NCBI RefSeq assembly: GCF_000757825.1 | Contig: NZ_CP009451.1 | Span: forward strand, 744,001-808,000 | Source of the DNA: Cedecea neteri | GTDB taxonomy: Bacteria > Pseudomonadota > Gammaproteobacteria > Enterobacterales > Enterobacteriaceae | Length of the DNA stretch: 64,000 nt | Direction: 5' to 3' | In this document: positions 36,917 through 47,620 of the stretch, piece after piece | How the letters are laid out: each line of letters opens with the position of its first letter | Position numbering within the stretch: the stretch's first letter is position 1 | Translations under genes and position numbers: made by a program | Notes under the pieces: generated by a model | Told to the model about the DNA's origin: nothing | Databases searched by the model: none | What the model saw: only the letters and a program-made list of their open reading frames with translations

Positions 36917-36950
36917 ACACTGATTGTCATTTGTAAACAGAGTGAAGCGT

Positions 36951-37115
36951 ATGGACAAACCATTCACCCCCGCCCGCCCGCAGACAGGGACAGAACCGCG
37001 TCAGGTTGACAGCAAAACGCTGCTCGGCGCCGATGGCCGTGTCGTTATCGTGCACGAAGGGCAGCAGTATCTGTTACGCCAGACTCAGGCCGGGAAGCTC
37101 ATCCTGACCAAATAA
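36951..37115 (+). CDS. hemP: Hemin uptake protein HemP
   Basis: 54-residue small protein with the family core [34 protein letters not shown]. In other bacteria HemP promotes expression of heme uptake genes or assists uptake; the mechanism is not settled. E. coli YdiE is the same protein but stands alone. The ATG at 36951 is preferred over a TTG nine codons earlier. First gene of hemPRSTUV; a TTCCCC/GGGGAA hairpin (37129-37150) separates it from hemR. Confidence 0.9.
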   Translation: MDKPFTPARPQTGTEPRQVDSKTLLGADGRVVIVHEGQQYLLRQTQAGKLILTK

Positions 37116-37217
37116 ATTAAACAAACCGTTCCCCAAATCCAAAAGGGGAAATTAGCCAGCCACCCAGGTCATCCCCAGGCAGCCAGCGCTTTCGTTATTC
37201 TTATGGAGAGTTGCGCT

Positions 37218-39197
37218 ATGCCTTGCACCAACACAGCAGGTTTTCGTCTGTCTGTACTCACGTTAGCCGTTTTTACTGCCCTGCCCGCCTTTGCTAAAGA
37301 TGAGCAGATGACCGTGGTTGCCACCGGTAACCAGCGCAGTACCTTCGAAGCCCCGATGATGGTCAGCGTTATCGACGCGAATTCGCCGGAGAGCCAGACG
37401 TCCACCTCTGCCGCTGACATGCTGCGTAAAGTGCCGGGGATAACTATCGATGGCACCGGGCGCACCAACGGCCAGGACATCAACATGCGCGGCTACGACC
37501 GCCGCGGCGTGCTGACTCTGGTGGACGGCATTCGCCAGGGCACCGACACCGGCCACCTGAACAGCACGTTCCTCGACCCCGCGCTGATTAAACGCATTGA
37601 AGTGGTCCGTGGCCCTGCAGCCCTGCTGTACGGCAGCGGCGCCCTGGGCGGCGTCATCTCCTATGAAACCGCAGACGCGGCAGATCTGTTATTTGCAGGC
37701 CAAAATAGCGGCTACCGCGTATTCGGCACCGGCGGCACCGGCGACCACAGCATCGGCATGGGCGCCAGCGCCTTTGGCCGCACCGACAACCTGGACGGCG
37801 TTGTCGCCTGGTCCAGCCGCGACCGCGGTAACCTGCGTCAGAGCAATGGCGAAACAGCACCTAATGACGAAAACATTGGCAACCTGCTGACCAAAGGCAC
37901 CTGGTATATCGATTCCGCTCAGTCTCTGTCCGGCTCCCTGCGTTATTACAACAACAGCGCGCGCGAACCGAAGAATCCGCAGACGCCGGATGCCACCGCC
38001 TCCAGCAACCCGATGACCAACCGCTCAACCATCCAGCGCGATGCACAGCTGAAGTACCATCTCGGCCCGCAGGATAACGACTGGCTGAACGCCACCGCGA
38101 CGGCCTACTGGTCAGAGGCACGCATTAACGCAGAAACCCCTAACCAGGGCGGCGAGTTCCGCAAACAGACCACGAAGGGCGGCAAGCTCGAAAACCGCAG
38201 CCGCCTGTTTAACGACAGCTTCGCGGCTAACCTGCTGACCTACGGCGGTGAATATTACCGTCAGGAACAGGCTCCAGGCGGCCTGACAACCGGTTTCCCG
38301 CAGGCGAAAATCAACTTCGGTTCAGGCTGGCTGCAGGATGAGATCACCCTGCGCGACCTGCCGATTTCTATTCTGGCCGGCACGCGCTACGACAACTACA
38401 GCGGCAGCAGCCAGGGCTATAAAGACGTAGACGCCGATAAATGGTCATCCCGTGGGGCAGTTTCCGTAACCCCAACCGACTGGCTGATGCTGTTTGGTTC
38501 CTATGCGCAGGCGTTCCGTGCCCCGACCATGGGCGAGATGTATAACGACGCCAAGCACTTCTCCATCGGCACCCGCTACACCAACTACTGGGTACCAAAC
38601 CCGAACCTGCGTCCGGAAACCAACGAAACTCAGGAATACGGCTTCGGTCTGCGCTTCGACAACCTGGCGATGGCCAACGATGGCCTGGAGTTCAAAGCCA
38701 GCTACTTCGACACCAAAGCGAAAGATTACATCTCCACCACCGTGGACTTCGCCAAAGCGACCACCATGTCCTATAACGTACCGAAAGCCAAAATCTGGGG
38801 CTGGGACGTGACCGCGAAGTACACCGCCGATCTGTTCAGCCTGGATACCGCCTATAACCGCACCCGCGGTAAAGATGAAGACACCGGCGAGTACATTTCC
38901 AGCCTGAACCCGGACACCGTCACTACCACCCTGGACATCCCCGTTGCGCACAGCGGCTTCTCCGTGGGCTGGGTCGGCACCTTCGCCGAGCGTTCCACCC
39001 ACATCAGCAGCTCCTATGCACAGCAGCCGGGCTACGCGGTCAGCGATTTCTATGTCAGCTATAAAGGGCAGCAGCAGCTGCGCGGTTTAACCACCACGCT
39101 GGTGTTTGGCAACGCCTTCGATAAAGAGTACTGGTCACCGCAGGGTCTCCCGCAGGATGGCCGTAACGGTAAAATTTTCGTGAGCTATCAATGGTAA
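37218..39197 (+). CDS. hemR: TonB-dependent heme/hemoglobin receptor
   Basis: 659-residue outer-membrane receptor. Signal peptide ending PAFA, TonB box QMTVVATG, plug with VVRGPAALLYGSGALGGVISYET, then a barrel containing the FRAP (AFRAPTMGEMY) and NPNL (NPNLRPET) boxes, with the intervening histidine (AKHFSIG) used for heme in HemR. Ends with the YQW outer-membrane signature. The start at 37218 has GGAGAG seven bases upstream; the ATG at 37203 does not. Confidence 0.95.
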   Translation: MPCTNTAGFRLSVLTLAVFTALPAFAKDEQMTVVATGNQRSTFEAPMMVSVIDANSPESQTSTSAADMLRKVPGITIDGTGRTNGQDINMRGYDRRGVLTLVDGIRQGTDTGHLNSTFLDPALIKRIEVVRGPAALLYGSGALGGVISYETADAADLLFAGQNSGYRVFGTGGTGDHSIGMGASAFGRTDNLDGVVAWSSRDRGNLRQSNGETAPNDENIGNLLTKGTWYIDSAQSLSGSLRYYNNSAREPKNPQTPDATASSNPMTNRSTIQRDAQLKYHLGPQDNDWLNATATAYWSEARINAETPNQGGEFRKQTTKGGKLENRSRLFNDSFAANLLTYGGEYYRQEQAPGGLTTGFPQAKINFGSGWLQDEITLRDLPISILAGTRYDNYSGSSQGYKDVDADKWSSRGAVSVTPTDWLMLFGSYAQAFRAPTMGEMYNDAKHFSIGTRYTNYWVPNPNLRPETNETQEYGFGLRFDNLAMANDGLEFKASYFDTKAKDYISTTVDFAKATTMSYNVPKAKIWGWDVTAKYTADLFSLDTAYNRTRGKDEDTGEYISSLNPDTVTTTLDIPVAHSGFSVGWVGTFAERSTHISSSYAQQPGYAVSDFYVSYKGQQQLRGLTTTLVFGNAFDKEYWSPQGLPQDGRNGKIFVSYQW

Positions 39198-39208
39198 AGG
39201 AGTTATTC

Positions 39209-40240
39209 ATGAGTCAGCGTTACGACAGCTGGATCCAGCTTAAGCAAGAACACCCGAAGAAATACGCCCGGGATATCGCCAAACTGATGCACATCAGCGA
39301 AGCGGAACTGACCCATGCCCGAGTCGGGCACGACGCATGGCGCCTGAACGGCGATGTCAAAGAGATTTTCGCCGCGCTGGAAGCCGTGGGGGAAACGAAG
39401 TGCATCTGCCGTAACGAATATGCGGTTCACGAGCAGGTTGGCCGCTTCGAGAACCAGCACCTGAACGGCCACGCCGGGCTGGTACTGAACCCGCGTGCGC
39501 TGGATCTGCGCCTGTTCCTGAACCAGTGGGCAAGCGTGTTCCACGTCCGTGAAGAGACGGCTCGCGGTGAACGCCAGAGCATCCAGTTCTTCGACCATCA
39601 GGGCGATGCGCTGCTGAAGGTGTACACCACCGACAACACGGATGTTGAAGCCTGGAGCCAGGTGCTGACCCGCTTTATCCATACCGACAACCCGGCTCTG
39701 GATATTAAAGCCGTTGAAGAAGCGGTGATGACCCCAACCGTCGAAGCCGACAAAGTGGATGCCGAATGGCGCGCGATGACCGATGTGCACCAGTTCTTCC
39801 AGCTGCTGAAACGCCACCAGTTGACGCGCCAGCAGGCTTTCCGCCTGGTGAAAGACGACCTGGCCTGCCGCGTGGATAACGAAGCCCTCTCTCATTTGCT
39901 GAATCAGGCGAAAGAAGACGGCAACGAAATCATGATTTTCGTCGGCAACCGTGGCTGCGTGCAGATCTTCACCGGTGAAATTCGCAAGGTGGTGCCGATG
40001 GAGAACTGGGTCAACGTCTTCAACCCGGAATTCACCCTGCACCTGATGGGTGACACCATTGCCGAGAGCTGGGTAACCCGCAAACCAACCGCCGACGGCC
40101 ACGTTACCAGCCTCGAGCTGTTTGCCGCCGACGGCACGCAAATCGCACAGCTGTACGGCCAGCGTACCGAAGGCCAGCCGGAGCAAGAGCAGTGGCGCAC
40201 GCAGATTGAAGCGCTGATCGGCAAAGGGTTAGCGGCATGA
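39209..40240 (+). CDS. hemS: Hemin-degrading/carrier protein HemS
   Basis: 343-residue cytoplasmic protein of the HemS/ChuS/ShuS family: two structural repeats that bind heme. ChuS is reported to release iron from heme, and HemS proteins also protect from heme toxicity. AAGGAG precedes the ATG. Its stop overlaps the hemT start by four bases. Confidence 0.95.
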   Translation: MSQRYDSWIQLKQEHPKKYARDIAKLMHISEAELTHARVGHDAWRLNGDVKEIFAALEAVGETKCICRNEYAVHEQVGRFENQHLNGHAGLVLNPRALDLRLFLNQWASVFHVREETARGERQSIQFFDHQGDALLKVYTTDNTDVEAWSQVLTRFIHTDNPALDIKAVEEAVMTPTVEADKVDAEWRAMTDVHQFFQLLKRHQLTRQQAFRLVKDDLACRVDNEALSHLLNQAKEDGNEIMIFVGNRGCVQIFTGEIRKVVPMENWVNVFNPEFTLHLMGDTIAESWVTRKPTADGHVTSLELFAADGTQIAQLYGQRTEGQPEQEQWRTQIEALIGKGLAA

Positions 40241-41052
40241 AACGCCTGCTGCTCGCCATCCTCGCCCTGCCGTTAATGGCAGGTGCGGCCGAGCGCGTGG
40301 TAACCATCGGTGGCGACGTCACCGAGATTGCCTGGGCTCTGGGTGCGGGTCAGGATGTGGTGGCTCGTGATAGCACGAGCCTTCATCCCGATGCCGTGAA
40401 AAAGCTGCCGGATGTTGGCTACCTGCGCCAGCTTAACGCCGAAGGTATTCTGGCTATGCGCCCGACGCTGGTACTCGTCAGCGCGCAGGCTCAGCCCTCA
40501 ATGGCGTTGAAACAGGTTGAGTCCAGCAAGGTGAAGGTTGTTACCGTCCCGGCCGAAAACAGCCTGGACAGCATTGACGCCAAAGTGGCAGCCGTGGCTA
40601 ACGCGCTGGGTAAAACCGCCGAAGGCGACAAGCTGCGTAAGGAGCTTCACGACCAGTTGGCGGCGATCCCAGCCCAGCCGCTTGGTAAAAAAGTGTTGTT
40701 CATTATGAGCCACGGCGGCATGACCGCTATGGCGGCAGGACAGGAAACCGCTGCGGATGCCGCGATTCACGCTGCGGGCCTGGACAACGCCATGCAGGGC
40801 TTTAAGCGCTATCAGCCGCTGTCCCAGGAGGGCGTCATCGCCAGCAAGCCTGACCTGATTCTGGTCACCACCGACGGGGTGAAAACCCTCGGCGGCGAGG
40901 ACAAGGTCTGGGCATTACCGGGCCTTGCACAGACCCCTGCGGGAAAAAACAAACGGCTGATGGTGGTGGATGACATGGCGCTGCTCGGCTTTGGCATTGA
41001 TACCCCGCAGACGATCCTCGCCCTGCGCAAGAAAGCGGAGCAATTACCGTGA
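40237..41052 (+). CDS. hemT: Periplasmic heme-binding protein HemT
   Basis: 271 residues, signal peptide [17 protein letters not shown], then a class III substrate-binding fold ([20 protein letters not shown]) of the ShuT/HmuT type. Delivers heme from HemR to HemUV. Overlaps hemS and hemU by four bases each. Confidence 0.95.
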   Translation: MKRLLLAILALPLMAGAAERVVTIGGDVTEIAWALGAGQDVVARDSTSLHPDAVKKLPDVGYLRQLNAEGILAMRPTLVLVSAQAQPSMALKQVESSKVKVVTVPAENSLDSIDAKVAAVANALGKTAEGDKLRKELHDQLAAIPAQPLGKKVLFIMSHGGMTAMAAGQETAADAAIHAAGLDNAMQGFKRYQPLSQEGVIASKPDLILVTTDGVKTLGGEDKVWALPGLAQTPAGKNKRLMVVDDMALLGFGIDTPQTILALRKKAEQLP

Positions 41053-42044
41053 TACGCCGCCCTTTGCCTCACCACGCCCTGTGTTTGATGGGGCTGGTTC
41101 TGCTGGCAATGGCGCTTATTGCCGCGAATCTCGGTGCCATGCGGCTGTCGGTTGCCGTGCTTTGGCAGGCGCATGACGACACGCTGCGCGATATCTGGCT
41201 CAACATTCGCCTGCCTCGCGTGCTGCTGGCGGCGCTGATTGGCGGCGCCCTGGCGCTGTCCGGCTGCGTGATGCAGGGGCTGTTCCGTAACCCGCTGGCT
41301 GACCCTGGTTTACTGGGGATCAGCAGCGGGGCCGCGCTGGCGGTGGGTCTGTCTATCGTGATGCCGCTGGCCCTGCCGGCGGTTTTGGCACTTTATGCTC
41401 CCATGTTAGCTGCATTTGTCGGCAGCCTGGCGGTGACGCTGGCGATTTTCCTGCTTAGCCGTAAGGGTGCCAACAGTTTGTCTCGCCTGCTGCTGGTGGG
41501 TATCGCTATCAACGCCCTGTGCGGCGCGGCGGTTGGCGTATTGTCGTGGATCAGCAACGACACCCAGCTCCGCCAGCTTTCACTTTGGGGTATGGGCAGC
41601 CTGGGCCAGGCACAGTGGTCAACGCTGCTCGCCACCGCCTCTCTTATCCTGCCCGCAGCCGCAGGGATCTGGCTGCTGTCTAAGCGCCTTAATCTGCTCC
41701 AGCTTGGCGATGAAGAAGCGCACTATCTTGGCGTTGATGTCAAAACAACCCAGCGCCATCTGCTGATCCTGAGCGCGCTGTTGGTTGCCGCCTCGGTGGC
41801 GATCAGCGGCGTTATCGGCTTTGTCGGGCTGGTGGTGCCACACCTGGTACGCATGTGGCTTGGGTCCGATCATCGCTGGCTGGTGCCTGGCTCAGTGCTG
41901 GCAGGGGCGATGCTTTTGCTGGTGGCCGATACATTGGCGCGCACGGTTGTCGCCCCCGCTGAAATGCCGGTGGGTCTGCTGACCAGCCTGATTGGCGGGC
42001 CATGGTTTCTGGCGATGATTTTCCGCAGCAAGGAGAGAGCGTGA
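41049..42044 (+). CDS. hemU: Heme ABC transporter permease HemU
   Basis: 331 residues, FecCD/BtuC family with about ten membrane segments and the [20 protein letters not shown] motif. Forms the inner-membrane heme channel as a dimer. Paralogous to btuC further along in this window. Confidence 0.95.
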   Translation: MIRRPLPHHALCLMGLVLLAMALIAANLGAMRLSVAVLWQAHDDTLRDIWLNIRLPRVLLAALIGGALALSGCVMQGLFRNPLADPGLLGISSGAALAVGLSIVMPLALPAVLALYAPMLAAFVGSLAVTLAIFLLSRKGANSLSRLLLVGIAINALCGAAVGVLSWISNDTQLRQLSLWGMGSLGQAQWSTLLATASLILPAAAGIWLLSKRLNLLQLGDEEAHYLGVDVKTTQRHLLILSALLVAASVAISGVIGFVGLVVPHLVRMWLGSDHRWLVPGSVLAGAMLLLVADTLARTVVAPAEMPVGLLTSLIGGPWFLAMIFRSKERA

Positions 42045-42823
42045 TGGACGAAATTCTGCAGACGCATCATGTTTCGCTGAAAATGGGGCATCGTTATCTC
42101 ATTGACGACGTTAACGTCAGCCTGAAGCCGGGCGAAGTGGTCGCACTGATTGGCCCAAACGGCGCGGGGAAATCCACGCTGTTGCGGCTGTTAACCGGGT
42201 TTCAACAACCGGACAGCGGGCGGGTCGCCCTGGCGGGGCATGATTTAAGCCAGTGGTCCAACGACGCCCTTTCCCGCAAACGGGCGGTGATGCGCCAGCA
42301 AAGCAATATGGCGTTTAGCTGGACGGTAGAAGACGTGATCGCCATGGGCCGGGCGCCCTGGCCGCAGGAGTCAACGGCCAGCGTCGTGGCGGAAGTCATG
42401 GCGCTAACCGGCTGTGATGACCTGAGCGGCAGAGATTTTTGTCGCCTGTCCGGCGGCGAACAGCAGCGGGTGCAGCTTGCCCGGGCGCTGGCACAGCTCT
42501 GGTGCGACGGACAGCCCCACGGCTGGCTGTTTCTGGATGAACCAACGTCCGCGCTGGATCTCTACCACCAGCAGCACGTGCTGCGCCTGCTGCGACGTCT
42601 GGCCCAAATGGGCACGCTGTCGGTTTGCGTTGTGCTGCACGATTTAAACCTGGCCGCGCTGTGGGCCGATCGCATTGTTCTGCTGCATAAGGGCAGGATG
42701 GTCGCGGACGGCACGCCTGATGAAGTGCTGGACGAGCAAATTTTACAGCGCTGGTATCAGGCGGACCTGCGGGTATTCCGGCATCCGGAACACCCGGTTC
42801 CTCAGGTAGGTCTGCGCCAGTAA
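42044..42823 (+). CDS. hemV: Heme ABC transporter ATP-binding protein HemV
   Basis: 259 residues. Walker [10 protein letters not shown], signature LSGGEQQR, Walker B GWLFLDEPTSALD. Powers heme import with HemU. The ATG overlaps the hemU stop by one base (TGATG). The gene abuts the selO stop codon on the other strand with no gap. Confidence 0.95.
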   Translation: MDEILQTHHVSLKMGHRYLIDDVNVSLKPGEVVALIGPNGAGKSTLLRLLTGFQQPDSGRVALAGHDLSQWSNDALSRKRAVMRQQSNMAFSWTVEDVIAMGRAPWPQESTASVVAEVMALTGCDDLSGRDFCRLSGGEQQRVQLARALAQLWCDGQPHGWLFLDEPTSALDLYHQQHVLRLLRRLAQMGTLSVCVVLHDLNLAALWADRIVLLHKGRMVADGTPDEVLDEQILQRWYQADLRVFRHPEHPVPQVGLRQ

Positions 42824-42840
42824 TCAGCTGGAACAGCTGA
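42824..42840. terminator. Palindromic hairpin at the hemV/selO junction
   Basis: TCAGCTG-GAA-CAGCTGA is a perfect seven-base-pair stem exactly at the junction, inside the last codons of selO. No T-run follows, so intrinsic termination is doubtful. Confidence 0.35.
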
Positions 42841-44269
42841 CTTCCAGCCGTTTTCCCCAGTCAGGCGGGCGCTGCGTCATGTCGTCCTGACGGTCGGTAA
42901 ACGGCTGGAGCAATGCCTGATGCAGCTTAGCCAGTTCACGAGTATCGCCCTGCTCCGCAGCTTCTATTGCCCGTTGCGCCAGCCAGTTTCTCAACACCAG
43001 GGCCGGGTTCACCGCCTGCATTTTCTGCTGGCGTTCTGCATCACTCACCTGCTCGACCTGAAGCCTTTCGCGATAACGTCCAAACCACGCGTCAAAACTT
43101 GCCCGGTCGATAAACTCATCGCGCAGCGGCGAGGCGGCGCTGAGCTGTTCCGTCTCGCTAAGCATGCGGAAGGTGCGGGTGTAATCGCTCCCTTCTTTGC
43201 TCATCAAAGCAAACAGTTCGCTGAGGATTTGGTTGTCGGCCGACTGCTCTGTGCATAGCCCAAGTTTGGCCCGCATCTGCTGGCCAAAGGCACGCATAAT
43301 GGCCGGCTGATAGCCATCCAGAATAGCGTTCAGCTTATCGGCAGTAATAAACGGAGACAGCGTTTGCGCCAGCCGCTGCAGGTTCCAGAGCCCTACGGCA
43401 GGTTGGTTATCAAAAGCATATCGCCCCTGATAATCCGAATGGTTGCAGATAAACTCAGGCTGGTAATCGTCGAGGAAGCCATACGGGCCGTAGTCCATGG
43501 TCAGGCCAAGAATCGACATGTTATCCGTGTTCATCACCCCGTGCGCAAACCCCACGGTTTGCCAGCTGGCAATTAACGCGGCGGTGCGCGTCACGACGTC
43601 GCTGAACCACAGCTCATAGCGTTCTTCAAGCCCCTGCAAATGCGGCCAGTGGTGGCGAATGGCGTAATCGGCGAGCTGCTGCACTTTCTCCGGCTCGCGG
43701 CGGTAATAGAAGTGCTCAAAGTGACCAAAACGCAGGTGGCTCTCAGACACCCGGAGCAGCATCGCCCCCTGCTCAACCGTTTCGCGCTGCACGGGCGTGT
43801 CGCTGGTGACAATCGTTAAGGCTCGCGTAGTTGGGACCCCGAGGGCATGCATAGCTTCACTGGCAAGAAACTCTCGAATAGTGGAGCGCAGTACCGCCCT
43901 GCCGTCTCCCATCCGCGAGTAAGGCGTTAAGCCAGCACCTTTCAGGTGCCAGTCAACTTTGCGCCCGTCGGCTAGCTGTTGCTCACCCAGTAAAATACCG
44001 CGACCGTCACCCAGTTGCCCGGCCCAGACGCCGAACTGGTGCCCGCTGTAGACCTGGGCCAGCGGCTGCATGCCGGGCAGTAGCGTTTCGCCACTCCAGA
44101 CACCCTGATACTGTGCATCAAAAAGAGAACGTTCGAGACCCAGCTCATCGGCCAGCGGCTGGCTGTGATAAAGCAGCCGCGCATTTTTCAGCGGCGTTGG
44201 GTTTAATTCGTTGTAGAAACCCGGCAGCTCGTCGTGCCAGGTATTCAGAAAAGTTAAAGTGTTGGTCAT
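42824..44269 (-). CDS. selO: Protein adenylyltransferase SelO
   Basis: 481-residue pseudokinase-fold enzyme (E. coli YdiU) that transfers AMP to Ser/Thr/Tyr of target proteins. Conserved blocks: [38 protein letters not shown] and [25 protein letters not shown]. The C-terminus ends SCSS; in animal SelO a selenocysteine sits at the corresponding tail, here a cysteine codon. Convergent with hemV. Confidence 0.95.
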   Translation of the reverse strand: MTNTLTFLNTWHDELPGFYNELNPTPLKNARLLYHSQPLADELGLERSLFDAQYQGVWSGETLLPGMQPLAQVYSGHQFGVWAGQLGDGRGILLGEQQLADGRKVDWHLKGAGLTPYSRMGDGRAVLRSTIREFLASEAMHALGVPTTRALTIVTSDTPVQRETVEQGAMLLRVSESHLRFGHFEHFYYRREPEKVQQLADYAIRHHWPHLQGLEERYELWFSDVVTRTAALIASWQTVGFAHGVMNTDNMSILGLTMDYGPYGFLDDYQPEFICNHSDYQGRYAFDNQPAVGLWNLQRLAQTLSPFITADKLNAILDGYQPAIMRAFGQQMRAKLGLCTEQSADNQILSELFALMSKEGSDYTRTFRMLSETEQLSAASPLRDEFIDRASFDAWFGRYRERLQVEQVSDAERQQKMQAVNPALVLRNWLAQRAIEAAEQGDTRELAKLHQALLQPFTDRQDDMTQRPPDWGKRLEVSCSS

Positions 44270-44333
44270 GGTTCCTCCGCCCGACAGTGTAGCCCCGGTA
44301 ATGGATTTTAAACACGGTGACGCAGCAGGGACT

Positions 44334-45065
44334 TTAGTGAATCAGACCTTCATGAGGAGGAAAAAGTGACGCCAGATATTCCGGCTGAACAAGCGGCCAC
44401 AGTTTGCCCTGCATCGCGGCAAAGCCCAGCGCCTGCACTTTGCGCCGCGCGTTAGCGGAGTCTATTCCGGCCACCAGCAACGATTCACAAAACGGGGAAA
44501 CCTGCCCAATGATGGCCAGCATAAAAGGCGTAAAGGTGCGGCCCGACAGCAGTTTTTGAATAAAAAAACGATCCATAATAACGCGCCTGAACAGGCCGTC
44601 GAACACCGGTTTGGTCGTGGCATGGCCGGCACCAAAGTCTGCCAGCACCAGCGGAAAACGTTCCACTGCCCAGGCCAGCCTTAAATTAGTTTTCCCGCTA
44701 TTTAAATCCAAAAAACTTTCGCTGAGGGTTAATTCAATAAACGGCAAAGCCTTTAAGCGAATATATAAATTCTGGTTATTAATTAACGCATCAATAATAG
44801 TTTCATTAATATGAATCCAGACCACAAGCTGCCGGGTGATAAAGAAATCCTGCTGTGCTTCTATTACCGTTAATTTTTCTCTGAACAGCTCAAGGTGCTG
44901 CTCAGGGGCAAGATGAGGGATTAACAGCTCGGTTGGAATACGTACTGGCGCGTCAGCCCCGACGAAGTTTGCGACGATTTCGACACCCATAATACTGTCA
45001 TCCGGCCGTACGGCCGGACGATAATAGAGATGAGAACAATAAACACTATCAAGTGAAACAATCAT
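44334..45065 (-). CDS. ydiV: Anti-FlhD4C2 factor YdiV (degenerate EAL protein)
   Basis: 243-residue EAL-like protein. The catalytic EAL motif is replaced (MGVEIVANF), so it should not degrade c-di-GMP. In E. coli and Salmonella such YdiV binds FlhD and targets the flagellar master regulator for ClpXP. Similarity to E. coli is moderate (PFIEL, YPLVL-type blocks, [14 protein letters not shown]), but position next to selO supports the call. The start [10 protein letters not shown] at 45065 is chosen; upstream extension is not supported. Confidence 0.85.
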   Translation of the reverse strand: MIVSLDSVYCSHLYYRPAVRPDDSIMGVEIVANFVGADAPVRIPTELLIPHLAPEQHLELFREKLTVIEAQQDFFITRQLVVWIHINETIIDALINNQNLYIRLKALPFIELTLSESFLDLNSGKTNLRLAWAVERFPLVLADFGAGHATTKPVFDGLFRRVIMDRFFIQKLLSGRTFTPFMLAIIGQVSPFCESLLVAGIDSANARRKVQALGFAAMQGKLWPLVQPEYLASLFPPHEGLIH

Positions 45066-45232
45066 TTTGCCAGCCCTGCGGATTTCTGGTTGGACGGCAG
45101 AGAGATACAGCGCCAATCCGAAAATAGTCGGATAGCTGCTATCGCTGTGAATTTCACACTCATCCCTGAAACGTTTAAGCTTATCTTTTAATAACTTTGA
45201 GCTTATCCTGGATATCCGTACATAGCCAGTTT

Positions 45233-46207
45233 TTAACGCAAATTGCGCACGGAGTCCCGGGCAATGATGCAGGGTAAAAAAGATTCATCCTCACAATGTT
45301 CATTAAGTAATTTACGCGTTGCGTAGCGTGCCATATCCCCTATCGGAAAATAAACGCTGGTTAACGCCGGGCGTACAAACGCCGCCCGATCTCCACTGTC
45401 ATAACAAATAAGGGATATATCCAGAGGAATGCGTAAACCTCGTTCGGTAATGGCCAGCATTGCCCCGACGGCCATTTCTTCATTGCAGCAGTACAGCGCG
45501 CTGATTTTGTACTTCTCTAACAGCATCGCGGTTTGCCGGTAGCCGCTTGGCATATCGTATTCGCCTTCTACCACCGCCACCGGCGTAACATCCCTCTCCT
45601 CCATGGCATCAAGAAAACCCTGACGACGTAAAAGGCTGGAGGTTCGCTGGGTTGGACCATGCAGGCAGGCTATCGCCAGATGGCCGGCATCCAGCAAATA
45701 GCGGGTGGCCATGTGGCTGGCAAGACGGTGATCGAAGACCACGCAGCGCGCGTTTAAAGCAGGCACCTCTCTGTCGAGGATGATAAACCTGTTGCCGCGT
45801 TCGGCCAGCTGAATTAGCGCCTCATCGGCTATCGCACGCACGTGCAGGATCAGACCGTCGCAGCGTAGGTTATAGAGCCGCTGAATGGCATTGCGCTCGT
45901 TCTCTTCTACGCCCCGACCCTGCGTCACCAGCAGCTGCTTTCCGTTAGATTCAGCTTCGGTTTGCACCGTATCCATCAGCGAGCCGAAGAAGCCCCCGGT
46001 ATAGGATGTCGTGACCAGCCCAATCGAATGGCTCTGGCTGGATGCCAGCGCTCTGGCAGCGGGATTGGGGGAATAGCCCAGTTCGGCAATCGCGGCTTCT
46101 ACCTTGATGCGGGTTTGCGCTTTGACCTTAGTGTCGCCGTTAACCACGCGTGAGACGGTGGCGCGGGAGACGCCGGCGTGGGCAGCAACATCTTCGAGGG
46201 TGACCAT
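45233..46207 (-). CDS. LacI/GalR-family transcriptional regulator
   Basis: 324 residues: N-terminal helix-turn-helix (MVTLEDVAAHAGVSRATVSRVVNG), hinge helix (PNPAARALASS) and periplasmic-binding-protein-like sensor domain of the AscG/GalR type. The ligand is unknown. It separates ydiV from nlpC, which are adjacent in E. coli, so it is an insertion. AAGGA precedes the ATG. An imperfect palindrome GTAAACCGCGTTGAC at 46260-46274, 53 bases before the gene, could be its own operator. Target genes are not adjacent. The HTH is of the kind that binds GAAACCGGTTTC-like sites such as the one at 1520. Confidence 0.85.
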   Translation of the reverse strand: MVTLEDVAAHAGVSRATVSRVVNGDTKVKAQTRIKVEAAIAELGYSPNPAARALASSQSHSIGLVTTSYTGGFFGSLMDTVQTEAESNGKQLLVTQGRGVEENERNAIQRLYNLRCDGLILHVRAIADEALIQLAERGNRFIILDREVPALNARCVVFDHRLASHMATRYLLDAGHLAIACLHGPTQRTSSLLRRQGFLDAMEERDVTPVAVVEGEYDMPSGYRQTAMLLEKYKISALYCCNEEMAVGAMLAITERGLRIPLDISLICYDSGDRAAFVRPALTSVYFPIGDMARYATRKLLNEHCEDESFLPCIIARDSVRNLR

Positions 46208-46334
46208 GAAACAATCCTTAACGGGAAAAGCACAATGCATCCCGATATTACCTGATATTGTAAACCGCGTTGACGTTGCCCGCAGATTTGCGGGAACGGT
46301 CACGATTTTTCACTTCAGATAAAGTCAGAAAAGA

Positions 46335-46796
46335 CTATATACGGCGGGCTTGCCAGAATTTTTTGCGCCAGTAGACGTTATCCAGAGAGGAACGCATTAC
46401 GCCCCGGCTGGTGGAGGCGTGAATAAACGTGTTGTCGGTATCATAAATACCAACGTGCAGGCCGCTTTCCCCGGAGCCGGTTTTAAAGAACACCAGATCG
46501 CCCGGCAGCAGGTCATCTTTATCGATTTTGGTGCCGATTTCTGCCTGCTCGCTGGTCATGCGCGGCAGCATCAGCTCAAATTTGTCGCGGAAGGTCATCA
46601 GTACAAAGCCGGAACAGTCCACGCCGCGCCGGCTCATGCCGCCGTATGTGTACGGCGTTCCGTGCCAGCTGCGCAGCTGATCGTTTAGCTGAGCGATAAC
46701 GGTGATGGAATCGGAAAGCCGGGCGTTCGGATGAGGGGCATTATGACTACACCCCACCAACACTATGCATGCCACTGCAATAAGCCACAAACGCAT
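46335..46796 (-). CDS. nlpC: Lipoprotein NlpC (NlpC/P60 cysteine peptidase)
   Basis: 153 residues; lipobox LVGC, then the NlpC/P60 domain with catalytic Cys in GVDCSGFV, His in GLHVGIYD and polar residue near FIHAS. Family members cut peptide bonds in peptidoglycan stems. Length equals E. coli NlpC within one residue. Follows btuD by 76 bases. Confidence 0.95.
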   Translation of the reverse strand: MRLWLIAVACIVLVGCSHNAPHPNARLSDSITVIAQLNDQLRSWHGTPYTYGGMSRRGVDCSGFVLMTFRDKFELMLPRMTSEQAEIGTKIDKDDLLPGDLVFFKTGSGESGLHVGIYDTDNTFIHASTSRGVMRSSLDNVYWRKKFWQARRI

Positions 46797-46872
46797 TTTC
46801 AGACAACTCCCGGTCTTACTGTTTCCAGTAATTTAGCCTGTCGCCCGGAATTATTGCAAGCTTTCCGCGATG

Positions 46873-47619
46873 TTATAGCGGGCTTATCAGCATACTGTGC
46901 CCTTCGATCCGTAATAATCGAAACGGCATCTGGTAGGCAGCGGCCAAATTCTTCGGCGTCAACACGTCATCCCGATGCCCCTGAGCCACCATTTTACCCT
47001 CACGCAATAGCCACACTTTGTGCGCATGCCGCAGGCTATGGTTCAAATCATGGCTGCTCATCACCACCGCTATACCGGCTTCACAAAATGAGAGCAGCAG
47101 GCGATCCAGCGCCGCCTGCTGGGCAACGTCGAGGCTGTTCATCGGCTCGTCGAGCAGCAACAGCTGGCCTTCAGGATTGACCGAAGGATCAACCTGTAAC
47201 AGTACTGCGGCCAGCCTTACCCGCTGCCATTCGCCGCCGGAAAGCTGATTGACCGCGCGCGTCAGCTTGTCGGTTAACCACAGCGATTCGGCCAGGCGTA
47301 GCATGGCGGCCTCCGCCTCTGGCGATGGCTGATGAAGCTGCAGATAATGCCAGACGGGCATAGCGAAAGGAGGCAGCTGCTGCTGGCTGAGCCACGCACG
47401 GCGGCGGGAAAGCGCAGCGGGAAGCCATTCTTCAACCGGCCGCTGGTTAAGCAGAAGACGTCCCGGCCCTGAGCTTAACCCTGCCATTCGGGTGAGCAAC
47501 GTGCTCTTACCCGCGCCGTTAGGCCCGACAAGATGAATTAGCTCACCCGGTTCCACCGCCGCGCTAATCGGCCCAAGCCGATCGGCGACGGTGACGCCTG
47601 CAAGTTGCAAAATGGACAA
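46873..47619 (-). CDS. btuD: Vitamin B12 import ATPase BtuD
   Basis: 248 residues (E. coli 249). Walker [10 protein letters not shown], signature [10 protein letters not shown], Walker [12 protein letters not shown]. Drives cobalamin import with BtuC. No ATG suits the start; a TTG at 47617-47619 begins two bases after the btuE stop codon and gives [16 protein letters not shown], which aligns with the E. coli N-terminus. No clear ribosome site precedes it, so translation is probably coupled to btuE. Confidence 0.9.
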   Translation of the reverse strand: MSILQLAGVTVADRLGPISAAVEPGELIHLVGPNGAGKSTLLTRMAGLSSGPGRLLLNQRPVEEWLPAALSRRRAWLSQQQLPPFAMPVWHYLQLHQPSPEAEAAMLRLAESLWLTDKLTRAVNQLSGGEWQRVRLAAVLLQVDPSVNPEGQLLLLDEPMNSLDVAQQAALDRLLLSFCEAGIAVVMSSHDLNHSLRHAHKVWLLREGKMVAQGHRDDVLTPKNLAAAYQMPFRLLRIEGHSMLISPL

Positions 47620-47620
47620 G

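Noticed and set aside
42824..42850. Selenocysteine at the SelO C-terminus
   Set aside because: The codon at the tail is a normal Cys codon (SCSS) and no selenocysteine insertion element is seen.
45143..45156. CRP-like TGTGAATTTCACA upstream of ydiV
   Set aside because: Only three bases separate the half-sites instead of six; not a CRP geometry.
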